Origin: a bacterium
GTDB lineage: Bacteria; Vulcanimicrobiota; Xenobia; Xenobiales; Xenobiaceae
NCBI GenBank assembly: GCA_030535355.1
Contig: JAUNIO010000029.1
Span: 1-36,287, forward strand
DNA length: 36,287 nt
Direction of reading: 5' to 3'
A program made the translations under genes and the position numbers. Below are positions 1-7,281 of the stretch, one piece after another (the first letter of the stretch is position 1; each line of letters starts with the position of its first letter). Below the pieces are notes generated by a model. The model did no database searches, was not told the origin of the DNA, and was given only the letters and a program-made list of their open reading frames with translations.

Positions 1-592
1 CCACAAACCACGATTTAAAAATCGCTTTTGCTTGCTCCTCTAAATTCTTGTTTATAGCAGTATTAATAGCAATTTTGTTATCGAGACATTCACATATTGC
101 AGTAACTTTCCTTTGCATTGCTAATTTCGGAAATGAAATTGGCATTCTCTTAAAATCTTTTAGAACAATCCTTGGAATAGCTGATCCAGATCCATAATTA
201 TCTCTGACATCTTTTTTTGTGAAAGGGGATTTTAATGTGTAATACAAAAACTCTGGAGTAAGCTTATTTCTATCAACCCTTAATATGGCAATAGACGATA
301 AAAGTGCTGGCTTTTCTTGTTGTCTATAAATAATAATATCTTCGAAGAATCGCGCGCCATCTTTACCAACAAGTATATCGCCTATTTCTGGCACACACCC
401 CTGTTTTCGTAGAGCCCCATAATCCTCTGAGCTGATTTTTCTACACGAAGAAAAATCGAAACCATATTCCGTAAAGTCCTTCACAGAAGCCATATACTCT
501 CCTGTATCTACGCTCGGAGGGCTACTGTGTGCCCCATCTGTAATGAGAACACAAACCTCATCAAGTGTCAATTGTTCCCATTCAAATCTCAT
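1..592 (-). CDS. hsdS: Type I restriction-modification specificity subunit HsdS (partial)
   Basis: This is the N-terminal 197 codons of a type I specificity subunit; the gene runs off the left edge. HsdS binds DNA through two target-recognition domains and fixes the sequence methylated or cut by the HsdM/HsdR complex. The ATG at 590-592 gives MRFEWEQLTLDEVC, and an early DGAHSSPP motif is typical of the first recognition domain. The segment ends in a helical spacer (CLDNKIAIN, then NLEEQAKAIFKSW) characteristic of conserved region 1, so one recognition domain and the first spacer are seen. It lies 18 bp downstream of the HEPN gene, and its start overlaps a copy of the hsdM 3' end, as in a normal hsdM/hsdS overlap. 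hsdR is not next to hsdM in this window and may lie beyond the left edge. Confidence 0.93.
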   Translation of the reverse strand, partial: MRFEWEQLTLDEVCVLITDGAHSSPPSVDTGEYMASVKDFTEYGFDFSSCRKISSEDYGALRKQGCVPEIGDILVGKDGARFFEDIIIYRQQEKPALLSSIAILRVDRNKLTPEFLYYTLKSPFTKKDVRDNYGSGSAIPRIVLKDFKRMPISFPKLAMQRKVTAICECLDNKIAINTAINKNLEEQAKAIFKSWFV

Positions 593-605
593 ACCCAATC
601 GCCCC
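588..605 (-). repeat. hsdM/hsdS junction repeat, copy J3
   Basis: On the minus strand this reads GGGGCGATTGGGTATGAG, identical to copies at 1279-1296 and 3072-3089. In the hsdM frame the surrounding bases read KLGAIGYEI-stop, matching the real HsdM C-terminus NLGAIGYEV-stop. In the hsdS frame the same bases supply the start codon. This is the copy attached to the hsdS gene. Confidence 0.9.
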
Positions 606-610
606 CAGTT

Positions 611-1006
611 TCAAACATCCAGCCAGTTTTCCTCAAGTTCCCGTTTCAGCTCCACGAATACCGCAATATAGCTCGTTTTCATTTGGCGGATAATATTTAA
701 CGCCTGTTCATCGCTGTAAGTATGCGCCAGCTCATTTCGAGCTTCCAGCAGTTCCAGCCAGGCTTTTTCATCGCGGATCATATTACACTGAAAAGCGATT
801 TTCAAAATGCCCCGCGGCGAACCTATCTTCTCCGCGAATCTGCCGTGCGCTTCCAACACCGCTTTCATGAGCTTCCAAGACTGCTCAAAGCAAATCTCAA
901 ACAGCCCCACAATGCCGGTCTGTTCCACAATGCTGTAAGGTTCCTCCAACTTCAGCCCCTCCTGTAAGTTCAGGAGCGCTTTGCAAAAATTATCATACTT
1001 TTTCAT
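611..1006 (-). CDS. HEPN-domain protein, HI0074-type nucleotidyltransferase partner
   Basis: 131-residue all-helical protein of the HI0074/nucleotidyltransferase-substrate-binding family, the HEPN half of MNT-HEPN toxin-antitoxin modules. The signature RX4H is present as R90-NELA-H95 followed by TY, the RNase-type motif of toxic HEPN proteins. Its ATG overlaps the TGA stop of the upstream MNT gene, so the two are translationally coupled, as expected for a pair that must be made in stoichiometric amounts. In characterised MNT-HEPN pairs the MNT partner AMPylates a tyrosine next to the HEPN motif; Y97 lies two residues after H95 and is the obvious candidate. Toxicity is inferred, and the HI0074 branch could have a milder role than the best-studied toxins. 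The gene sits between hsdM and hsdS. Confidence 0.88.
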   Translation of the reverse strand: MKKYDNFCKALLNLQEGLKLEEPYSIVEQTGIVGLFEICFEQSWKLMKAVLEAHGRFAEKIGSPRGILKIAFQCNMIRDEKAWLELLEARNELAHTYSDEQALNIIRQMKTSYIAVFVELKRELEENWLDV

Positions 1007-1283
1007 ATATCACGATGCCGTCCCGCTCTATTTCATTTTTCAGCTCAGCGCTGATGTCTTTGTCCAAATTGACCACATCGAACATCAGCAAGGTGTGCGC
1101 TTTTTCTTCCAGATCGTAATAAAAATTCAAAGAATCGCCGCCGCTTACCGCCAGGTCAATATCGCTTCTTTCCTGATGGGTTCCCCTCGCACGCGAGCCA
1201 AACAAAATGACCTTGCGAATGCCGTACTGTTCAGCATAAGCACATATTTCATGCAATAAATTATCCGGCAGGTTAAACCTCAT
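993..1283 (-). CDS. MNT-type minimal nucleotidyltransferase (antitoxin)
   Basis: 96-residue minimal nucleotidyltransferase of the DNA polymerase beta superfamily. The signature GSRARGTHQERSDIDL lies at residues 29-44, with metal-binding Asp41 and Asp43; a third acidic residue is probably in the later FDVVNLD strand. It pairs with the downstream HEPN gene (ATG/TGA overlap) and by analogy would neutralise it by AMP transfer. I chose ATG at 1281-1283 rather than the in-frame TTG at 1301, because ATG coincides exactly with the hsdS start in the repeated junction, giving MRF as the first residues of both proteins. The gene therefore seems to have captured the hsdS initiation context. An alternative start at TTG would add six residues read from junction DNA. 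Confidence 0.9.
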   Translation of the reverse strand: MRFNLPDNLLHEICAYAEQYGIRKVILFGSRARGTHQERSDIDLAVSGGDSLNFYYDLEEKAHTLLMFDVVNLDKDISAELKNEIERDGIVIYEKV

Positions 1284-1296
1284 ACCCAATCGCCCC
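1279..1296 (-). repeat. hsdM/hsdS junction repeat, copy J2
   Basis: Second identical copy of the 18-bp junction GGGGCGATTGGGTATGAG. It provides the start codon of the MNT gene. In the hsdM frame it reads GGAIGYEV-stop, so it is a vestige of the hsdM 3' end in a place where no hsdM exists. It separates the ATPase/PIN module from the MNT/HEPN module. Confidence 0.9.
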
Positions 1297-1307
1297 ACCA
1301 AACATAA

Positions 1308-1406
1308 TCACAAACTATCCGTATCCACAACGGAGCATAAATGCTCATCTAAGCTCCAGAGTTTCACATTCAAATGTTTTTTATGCTTGGTTTTGTATCT
1401 AAAATA
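1308..1406 (-). pseudogene. Orphaned C-terminus of the PIN-domain gene, after an amber codon
   Basis: Directly after the TAG at 1407-1409 the same frame stays open for 32 codons to a TGA at 1308-1310. The translation contains VKLWSLDEHL followed by SVVDTDSL. A stretch like kvKlwSLDehL is what I would expect for the final strand and helix of this PIN subfamily. Reading TAG as a sense codon (GAG would need one change) gives a product of about 156 residues instead of 123. This strongly suggests a recent nonsense mutation, or conceivably readthrough. Confidence 0.7.
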
Positions 1407-1778
1407 CTACGCCAAAATAGACATGTCACCTAGCCCCATAAAGCGCTGCTGCGCATAATCGGGGAACTTCTCCGCAATCTTTAACAAATCATCATCGGCT
1501 ATTTCATTTTTATTATACACCCACGGAAAATCGTCGTTCAGCACGTTCCTTATAAGATCGGAAAGCCGTTCGGCACGATCGCGGCGCTGGTTCCCGTCTT
1601 CAATATGCGCAATGTGATTGCCGGTCTCAATGATCGCGGCCAGAGGCAAAATAAATCCGTTTCGTTCGCTTATCATCCGCTCCATCTTTTGCACGACGTT
1701 TTCGCGCTCTTGGTTGCGTTTCGGCACATCGAGAATGTTTAGCAATATGGAAGTATCGATAAAATATACAGTTTGCAT
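1407..1778 (-). CDS. PIN-domain ribonuclease, prematurely stopped
   Basis: PIN-like nuclease of 123 residues. The conserved acidic residues are visible: Asp8 in YFIDTS, Glu51 in AAIIETGNHI and Asp118 in GLGDMS. PIN domains are metal-dependent RNases, common as toxins or defence effectors. The ATG lies 3 bp after the stop of the ATPase gene, so the two form one transcriptional and probably functional unit. The frame ends at a TAG just after the third acidic motif, earlier than PIN proteins usually end; the expected final strand and helix are encoded in frame after the stop (see the neighbouring entry). The truncated protein keeps the three visible acidic residues but may not fold. Substrate and trigger are unknown; pairing with an ABC-type ATPase suggests a sensor-effector defence pair. 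Confidence 0.8.
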   Translation of the reverse strand: MQTVYFIDTSILLNILDVPKRNQERENVVQKMERMISERNGFILPLAAIIETGNHIAHIEDGNQRRDRAERLSDLIRNVLNDDFPWVYNKNEIADDDLLKIAEKFPDYAQQRFMGLGDMSILA

Positions 1779-1781
1779 CGG

Positions 1782-3050
1782 TCAGCTCTCCAGCCAGTCA
1801 TGAAACTTTTGCAAATTATCAGTAGGCCTGGTAATAGATTTTACAAATTCATCATTTTGCGCTAAGTGCCCAGCGGTTCCCTTAGCAGCTAAACGGTAAA
1901 AATCGGGAAAATCTACCATGCGCAGAAAATGACTGCCGCCGTCCTCTCTATCCCGGTAACATACCACTACTCCCTCGGAATTGCCGTCGTCAACAGCATC
2001 CATCAAAACGGGATTATGCGTAGTTATTATCAGCTGAAGCTGCCGTTCTTTAGCTATGCAGTAAATCATCTTCAGTAAACGCTTTATACGGCTGGGATGA
2101 ATACCGCTGTCCATTTCTTCCATGACAATTGTGCTGCCCGGTTCTTCGCTATACACCAACGCCGCTAGCGCCAAAGAGCGCAGCGTACCGTCGGAAAGCC
2201 GTTTGGCATCCATCGGATATTGATTGTATTTCTCCGTCAAGGCCAAAATGACGTCATTTAGTTGGGTCGTGATAAACTCAATATTCTCAATTTCGTTGTC
2301 CGGCAGATTGCGAATAACAGAGATAATATCACCCTTAAAACTTGTCCGCCCCTCTTCCGTTTGGCATAAGGCATACAACACCGCCGATAAATTAGAACCG
2401 TCAGGCTTCATTCTTTCTTCGCCCAGACGGACATAATCGCGCATAAGTTCGGTTTGCGGCTGAAAAAAGAACATCTTTGTCAGCGCGCCCACAAGCGTTT
2501 GGGTATCTTGGCGTATTTGCGACGACGCTTCACTGCCGGCAGGCAATAAACCGTCTATTTGCGACAGCACAGACCTATTGAGGTTAAGGCCGCCAATTAT
2601 GCGATCGCTGCACGCACCACTGTCAGACAGGCAATCGATGAAGACATCTCCGTCTTCGTTTTGGGCAGTGGTAAATAACAGTTCTGTCCTCTTGTCATAA
2701 ACTTGCGTCAGACTCTCTTTCTTGAGCTTAACGCCTTTCTGCACAGTAATTTCTATTCTATAGACCAGTTTATAGGAAGCACCCTCCCAAGTACAGCCCA
2801 ATTCAAATGAAGTATGCGGCATTTGCGGGCAGCCAGCGCTGCCTCCGCGAATAACGCCTGCCGTATTGCGCGAGCCATCCATAATGACAGCCAAAGACTG
2901 CCCGGCGGCGCTTTCCGACAAAATGCGCAGCGCCTCTATTATATTGGTTTTGCCGCTGGCGTTAGAGCCAATCAAAATGGTTAAATCAGCCGCGCTTAAC
3001 TCCGCTTGCGCTAAGCTCTTAAAATGATGAAAGAAAAACGACGTTATCAT
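1782..3050 (-). CDS. AAA/ABC-type ATPase (AAA_21/OLD-like), partner of the PIN protein
   Basis: 422-residue SMC/ABC-like ATPase. Walker A is GSNASGKT at residues 28-35. An ABC-signature-like LSDGTLRSL lies near residue 284, Walker B is VMEEMD ending at Asp314 and followed by SGIHP, and the H-loop is in ITTHNP about 35 residues later. This is the AAA_21/AAA_15 architecture seen in defence ATPases such as those of the Septu, PARIS and OLD groups, where the ATPase senses infection and controls a nuclease partner. Here the partner is a PIN protein encoded 3 bp downstream. The ATG at 3048-3050 overlaps the stop of a ten-codon leader made of hsdS-like start sequence. It lies inside a type I restriction operon, a common place for such cargo. 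The trigger cannot be predicted. Confidence 0.9.
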   Translation of the reverse strand: MITSFFFHHFKSLAQAELSAADLTILIGSNASGKTNIIEALRILSESAAGQSLAVIMDGSRNTAGVIRGGSAGCPQMPHTSFELGCTWEGASYKLVYRIEITVQKGVKLKKESLTQVYDKRTELLFTTAQNEDGDVFIDCLSDSGACSDRIIGGLNLNRSVLSQIDGLLPAGSEASSQIRQDTQTLVGALTKMFFFQPQTELMRDYVRLGEERMKPDGSNLSAVLYALCQTEEGRTSFKGDIISVIRNLPDNEIENIEFITTQLNDVILALTEKYNQYPMDAKRLSDGTLRSLALAALVYSEEPGSTIVMEEMDSGIHPSRIKRLLKMIYCIAKERQLQLIITTHNPVLMDAVDDGNSEGVVVCYRDREDGGSHFLRMVDFPDFYRLAAKGTAGHLAQNDEFVKSITRPTDNLQKFHDWLES

Positions 3051-3076
3051 AAATCTATCACCCTCTCAAACCTCAT
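3047..3076 (-). other. Vestigial hsdS start: ten-codon coupling frame
   Basis: The junction ATG after hsdM opens a frame MRFERVIDL-stop. Its first four residues equal those of the real HsdS (MRFE). Its TGA overlaps the ATG of the ATPase gene, while its own ATG lies upstream of the hsdM stop. It looks like the stump of the ancestral hsdS start and would pass ribosomes from hsdM to the ATPase gene. Confidence 0.6.
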
Positions 3077-4568
3077 ACCCAATCGCCCCTAAATTCTTGC
3101 GGATCTTCTCTTCCAATTCATGGGACTTGGCAAACAGGCCAGACAGCTCCCCCGTCAGCCGCCTCATCTTCTCCTCAAAGGGCTCGCCGTCGTCCTCCTG
3201 CTCCTCAATACCCACATAGCGCCCCGGCGTCAAAATATAGTCCTGCTTGGCGATCGTCTCGAGATCAGCCACAGCGCAGAAGCCCTTGACATCTTCAAGG
3301 CTGCCCTCTTGAAATGCGGCAAAAGTCTCCGCCAGTTTGGCTATATCCTCATCCGTGAAATCGCGGTGCTTTCTGTCCACCATGTAGCCCATCTTGCGAG
3401 CGTCGATAAAGAGCGTCCGGCCCTTCTGCTTCTTGTCCTTCGTGATAAACCAAAGAGTCACGGGGATAGTCACACTGTAGAAAAGCTGGGTGGGCATGGC
3501 GATAATGCCTTCCACCAGATCGTCTTCGATAATGCGCCTGCGAATTTCACCTTCTCCGCTGGACTGCGTGGAAAGCGCCCCGTTGGCCAGCACCAAACCG
3601 ATTTTTCCACGGGGGGCGAGATGGTAAATCATGTGCTGGATCCAGGCGTAGTTGGCATTGTTCGCCGGAGGCACTCCATATTGCCAGCGCTTGTCCTCCT
3701 TGAGCTTATCCTGGCCCCAGCCGGAAAGATTAAAGGGAGGGTTAGCCATGATAAAATCAGCCTTCAGGCTGGGATGAAGATCGTTGAAAAAGGTATCCGC
3801 CTGATAGGCTCCCAGGTTGGCGTCGATGCCCCGAATGGCCAGGTTCATTTTGGCCATCTTCCAAGTGTCGGCGTTGGATTCCTGACCGTAAACGGAGATT
3901 ACCCCCCGCCTGCCGCTGTGAGCCTGGATAAACTTAGCGCTCTGCACGAACATGCCGCCGCTGCCGCAGCAGGGATCGTATATGCGGCAGTTCGAAAAAG
4001 GACAGAGCACCGCCACGATGGTCTTAACTATGCTGGCGGGAGTATAAAACTCCCCGCCTTTAACTCCCTCGTAGGCCGCGAACTGGGCGATGCAGTATTC
4101 GTAGGTACGCCCCAAGAGGTCTTTGCTCTCTTCGGTATCGTCCATGTTCATGTTGGTAAACAGGTCCACCACCTCGCCCAACACCCGCTTGTCCAAATCG
4201 GGGCTGGCGTAATTCTTGGGCAGAACATTCTTAAGCTTGTTGTTGTCCGCTTCCAAGGCCCGCATGGCGTTATCGATCACCGTGCCGATTTCGGGGGTAT
4301 GAGCTGCAGCGGCGATCCGTTCCCAGCGGGCGCTTTCCGGCACGAAAAAGATACCCTCTTCTTCATAAGCGTCAGGATCGTCCTCAAAACCGTCTCCCTC
4401 GGCCAAAAGCTCTCTGTAGCGCCTCTCAAAAGCGTTCCCGATGTAGCGGAGAAAAATTAGGCCCACGATAACCTTGCGATAATCAGCGGCGGGAATATGC
4501 CCCCACAGCACGCAGGCCGCTTCCCATATCTGTTTTTCAAAGCCAATGTTAGCGCTGCTGTTCGCCAT
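3066..4568 (-). CDS. hsdM: Type I restriction-modification DNA methyltransferase HsdM
   Basis: 500-residue N6-adenine methyltransferase subunit of a type I restriction system. It has the N-terminal helical HsdM domain (from FEKQIWEAACVLWG), the AdoMet motif DPCCGSGG at residues 198-205 and the catalytic NPPF at residues 276-279. The length is normal for the family and no lesion is seen. It methylates adenine within the site chosen by HsdS. The C-terminus NLGAIGYEV overlaps an 18-bp sequence that recurs twice downstream. The start is ATG at 4568, with no good Shine-Dalgarno sequence. The downstream order is ATPase, PIN, MNT, HEPN, hsdS, so cargo now separates hsdM from the subunit it must assemble with. 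Confidence 0.96.
   Translation of the reverse strand: MANSSANIGFEKQIWEAACVLWGHIPAADYRKVIVGLIFLRYIGNAFERRYRELLAEGDGFEDDPDAYEEEGIFFVPESARWERIAAAAHTPEIGTVIDNAMRALEADNNKLKNVLPKNYASPDLDKRVLGEVVDLFTNMNMDDTEESKDLLGRTYEYCIAQFAAYEGVKGGEFYTPASIVKTIVAVLCPFSNCRIYDPCCGSGGMFVQSAKFIQAHSGRRGVISVYGQESNADTWKMAKMNLAIRGIDANLGAYQADTFFNDLHPSLKADFIMANPPFNLSGWGQDKLKEDKRWQYGVPPANNANYAWIQHMIYHLAPRGKIGLVLANGALSTQSSGEGEIRRRIIEDDLVEGIIAMPTQLFYSVTIPVTLWFITKDKKQKGRTLFIDARKMGYMVDRKHRDFTDEDIAKLAETFAAFQEGSLEDVKGFCAVADLETIAKQDYILTPGRYVGIEEQEDDGEPFEEKMRRLTGELSGLFAKSHELEEKIRKNLGAIGYEV
3072..3089 (-). repeat. hsdM/hsdS junction repeat, copy J1
   Basis: The copy within the genuine hsdM 3' end: GGGGCGATTGGGTATGAG followed by GTTTGA, the hsdM stop. 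It contains the ATG that in an uninterrupted operon would start hsdS. Identical copies lie at 588-605 and 1279-1296. Confidence 0.9.
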
Positions 4569-4780
4569 TTGCCCAATACCACACTTTAATAATACTTTTT
4601 TGCCTCAAAGCAATTAGACGCCCCAAAAGCTATCCCTTTGCTCAATCCAGCGTTATACTCGGAAACAAAGCGCAGCCTAAGCCGCAGAGCCATTCTTCAC
4701 CCCCTTAGCTAGGAAAAGCAAGAGCGCTGAAGAAGTCTTTTATATAAAACATTTTATAAAACATTGTAGATGCTTTGCCC
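4569..4780. promoter_or_regulatory. Divergent intergenic region, hsdM / LRR gene
   Basis: This 212-bp gap separates two divergent genes and must carry both promoters. For hsdM, minus-strand AGTATTATTAAAG about 30 bp before the start offers a TATTAT -10 box. For the LRR gene, the 11-mer TATAAAACATT occurs twice in tandem around 4743-4765 and offers TATAAA -10 boxes close to the start. No clear -35 boxes, terminator or RNA gene was seen. Confidence 0.4.
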
Positions 4781-5692
4781 ATGACTAGAGAACCGCAGCA
4801 TACCAAGGAAAGACATAGAAAAGCTCCCCGCCTCATAAGCTGTTTGTTCAAAGCAGTCTGCACAATAATTATACTATTGTCAATAGCTGCATACAGAACA
4901 ATCGCAGTTAAGTACACATCCAATGACATCGTCTATAACGGTTACTTCGGGCATACAGTCATCGGCACGACAAATAAAAACCCAGGACAATATATATTTG
5001 AAGTACTAGGTCCGAGCATCAAGAAAGAGCCAAAACATTTCAAAATACGCCCGGGTACAACCGCCATTAATAATGATATTTCTATATATAATTGCGGCAT
5101 CTTCCTAGCGGCATACAGCATTGAGCTGCCGGAAGGTTTAGCTACCATAGGCAGTGCAGCTTTCAAAAACACAGAAGGCCTAAAATCAATAGTTATTCCC
5201 AACAGCGTTACTTTTATTGACAGTAAAGCTTTTCAAGGCTGTACTGAACTGGAATCCATAACCCTATCCAACAGTCTGACTGCTATTCCCGATCAATGCT
5301 TTACCTGGTGCAAATCGCTGGAGAGCATCGCCATACCTGCCAGCGTAAACAAAATCGGCGCTGGTTCATTTGAGAAATGCCATAGCTTAAAATCAATAAC
5401 CATTCCCAATAGCGTATCTTACATTGCTGGAAACGTTTTTGCAGAATGTTCTAATCTGTCACAAGTCACTTTATCTAATCGCGTCACCACCCTTAGACCC
5501 CTAACTTTCTATAAATGCGTCAAATTAAAAAACATAGTTATCCCGGACAGCGTAACTACTATTTGCGCCCGCGCTTTCGAAAAGTGTACCAGCCTAAAAA
5601 CAGCTTCTGTGCCCAGCACTGCTAAAATCGAAAAGGATGCCTTCCCGCCCCATACCAAAATCATCAGACGCCCTACAGCAAACCATAAATAA
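4781..5692 (+). CDS. Membrane-anchored BspA-like leucine-rich-repeat protein (paralogue 1)
   Basis: 303-residue protein with a basic N-terminus, one transmembrane segment at about residues 20-38, the juxtamembrane motif IVYNGYFG (50-57) and about eight BspA-type LRR_5 repeats of 23 residues. Repeat units read like LKSIVIPNSVTFIDSKAF followed by a Cys near the unit end. The tail is DAFPPHTKIIRR. Three other genes here share the same layout, GYFG motif and tail (20933, 28339, 29128). The expected topology is N-terminus in the cytosol and repeats outside, where BspA-like repeats in other species bind host proteins or cells. I used ATG 4781 instead of the in-frame TTG at 4775; neither has a good ribosome site. 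Function is inferred from fold only. Confidence 0.82.
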   Translation: MTREPQHTKERHRKAPRLISCLFKAVCTIIILLSIAAYRTIAVKYTSNDIVYNGYFGHTVIGTTNKNPGQYIFEVLGPSIKKEPKHFKIRPGTTAINNDISIYNCGIFLAAYSIELPEGLATIGSAAFKNTEGLKSIVIPNSVTFIDSKAFQGCTELESITLSNSLTAIPDQCFTWCKSLESIAIPASVNKIGAGSFEKCHSLKSITIPNSVSYIAGNVFAECSNLSQVTLSNRVTTLRPLTFYKCVKLKNIVIPDSVTTICARAFEKCTSLKTASVPSTAKIEKDAFPPHTKIIRRPTANHK

Positions 5693-5757
5693 TAATCTCC
5701 ATACGCAGGCCCTTTCCCTGGGCCCTGCCTTCGCCCGAGATAAACGGGGAAGATTTT

Positions 5758-5937
5758 CATAAAGTACTGGTAATTTCCACCAGCCTGCGGGCTAAGAGCA
5801 TTTACGACATATTAACCGAGCAGCTAATCGCTGAGGCCTGAGATGCGGGGCACAAAGCCGCTCATATCAGCCTGAGCCTGCCGCGCAGCGATAAGCAGCT
5901 TACCACTGAGGCAGGAGATATGTTTTGGATTCCGGCA
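5758..5937 (+). pseudogene. Fragment of an NAD(P)H-dependent FMN reductase-like gene
   Basis: One frame reads KVLVISTSLRAKSIYDI, then LTEQLIAEA, a TGA at 5839-5841, then DAGHKAAHISLSLP. This is the first beta-strand, the FMN-phosphate loop (STSLRAKS) and the second strand of the flavodoxin-like NADPH-dependent FMN reductase family, normally about 180 residues long. The expected initiator is replaced by CAT, there is an in-frame stop, and similarity ends after about 50 residues, just before the end of the convergent DUF4143 gene. It is a dead remnant, recognised by eye from family pattern only. The 65 bp before it hold an imperfect GC-rich hairpin at 5706-5730 that could end the LRR transcript. 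Confidence 0.6.
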
Positions 5938-5943
5938 AGCTGC

Positions 5944-7239
5944 TCACCAATTCATACCGTCCCCCAGCAGAAAGCTTTCGATGCCTATATAAAAAATTCC
6001 GTCGCTGTCATAGCGGGGCACGATATTATCCTTAACCACAATAATTTTCTTAAACGAATCCCCAACTCTCCGCAAGGAATGGCTTTCCTGCAGGCGTTTG
6101 TCCTCATCTGCCACGCTCAGGGCTGACTGTATATAATATCTAGCGCTGCCTCGATTGGCCACAAAATCTATTTCCAACTGGGTACGCATCTTCTTTCCAG
6201 AAGCATCTTTATGATTATACTCCACTATGCCGACATCAACATTATAATCTCTGTATAAAAGCTCATTAAAGATAATGTTCTCCATAACGTGGTTTTCTTC
6301 CAGCTTACGGAAATTGAGACGGGCATTTCTCAGCCCCACGTCGGAGAAATAATACTTAAGCGGTGAACCTATATATTTTTTGCCTTTAACGTCATAGCGC
6401 TGAGCCCGATACACCATGAAGGCATCTACGAAATAATCTAAATATCTGGCAATAGTGTCGTCACTAACAGAAGCTTTTTTTAAGCTGTTAAAGGTCTTGG
6501 CCAGTTTGGAGGGACTAGTCAGTGAACCTACCGATGAAGAAATAATATTCAGCAGGTCTTCCAAAACGCTCTTATCTTTGGCGATTTTGTGGCGAGCCAT
6601 GATGTCATCCAAATATATCTTCTCAAACAGCCTGCTGAGATAAAGGCTCTTGTCTTCATGAGTGCGCTGCCGCAGCACCAAAGGCATACCGCCATAAGTC
6701 AGATATTCACTCCAGGCCTTTTTCTTATCTCCATCATACGCTGCATAAAACTCAGAAAAAGACAAAGGGCTTACCCGTATCTCATCGCCGCGTCCTCTGA
6801 ACTCACTCAAAATATCCGCAGAGAGCATTTTGGAATTGCTGCCGGTTACATAGATATCGACGTTCTTCAGCCTCATCAGCCCAAGCACAACGTCGACAAA
6901 ACCGACAGTTTCTTCACTATCCGGCAAATAGGGATTTTTTATCTCCGCAACTTTTTGAATCTCATCGAGAAACACATAATACATCTTGTCCTTATCGGCA
7001 ATGAGTTCTCTGAGGTGCTGGCTAAGCTCTAAGGGATGGCGATAGCGGATGTTTTGATCGTCGTCGAGAGCCAGTTCAATGATGTGCGCATCGTCAACCC
7101 CCACCGAATTAAGATATTTATGGAAGATCTCAAAAAGAAGATAGGATTTGCCGCAGCGCCGGATGCCCGTGATAACTTTGACCAGACCGTTTTCTTTTTT
7201 GCGGATCAGTTTATCCAAATAGCGCTGCCGGGCAATCAT
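5944..7239 (-). CDS. AAA_14/DUF4143 ATP-binding protein
   Basis: 431-residue protein with an N-terminal AAA_14 ATPase domain and C-terminal DUF4143 domain. Walker A is GIRRCGKS at residues 25-32, Walker B is in YVFLDEIQKV, and a sensor-like YVTGSNSKML follows. The C-terminal half contains SPLKYYFSDVGLRNA and QLEIDFVANRG, where the E-x-DFV pattern resembles the nuclease-like core of DUF4143. These proteins are common as singletons in anaerobes, often in many paralogues per genome. Their role is unsettled; defence or mobile-element functions are proposed. The ATG is preceded by GAGGA at good spacing. A diverged relative lies at 16396-17754. Confidence 0.9.
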   Translation of the reverse strand: MIARQRYLDKLIRKKENGLVKVITGIRRCGKSYLLFEIFHKYLNSVGVDDAHIIELALDDDQNIRYRHPLELSQHLRELIADKDKMYYVFLDEIQKVAEIKNPYLPDSEETVGFVDVVLGLMRLKNVDIYVTGSNSKMLSADILSEFRGRGDEIRVSPLSFSEFYAAYDGDKKKAWSEYLTYGGMPLVLRQRTHEDKSLYLSRLFEKIYLDDIMARHKIAKDKSVLEDLLNIISSSVGSLTSPSKLAKTFNSLKKASVSDDTIARYLDYFVDAFMVYRAQRYDVKGKKYIGSPLKYYFSDVGLRNARLNFRKLEENHVMENIIFNELLYRDYNVDVGIVEYNHKDASGKKMRTQLEIDFVANRGSARYYIQSALSVADEDKRLQESHSLRRVGDSFKKIIVVKDNIVPRYDSDGIFYIGIESFLLGDGMNW

Positions 7240-7281
7240 AGCATCCTCACTAGATTATTTTGCGGATATATGCAATCAGTT

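Noticed and set aside
588-3089. Junction repeats as phase-variation (hsdS shuffling) sites
   Set aside because: They are direct rather than inverted, there is no second hsdS copy and no recombinase gene nearby, so classical hsdS inversion is not supported; insertion or exchange fits better.
3120-4460. 446-codon open frame opposite hsdM
   Set aside because: Exact antisense of the well-conserved hsdM gene; open only because of codon bias. No domain or ribosome site.
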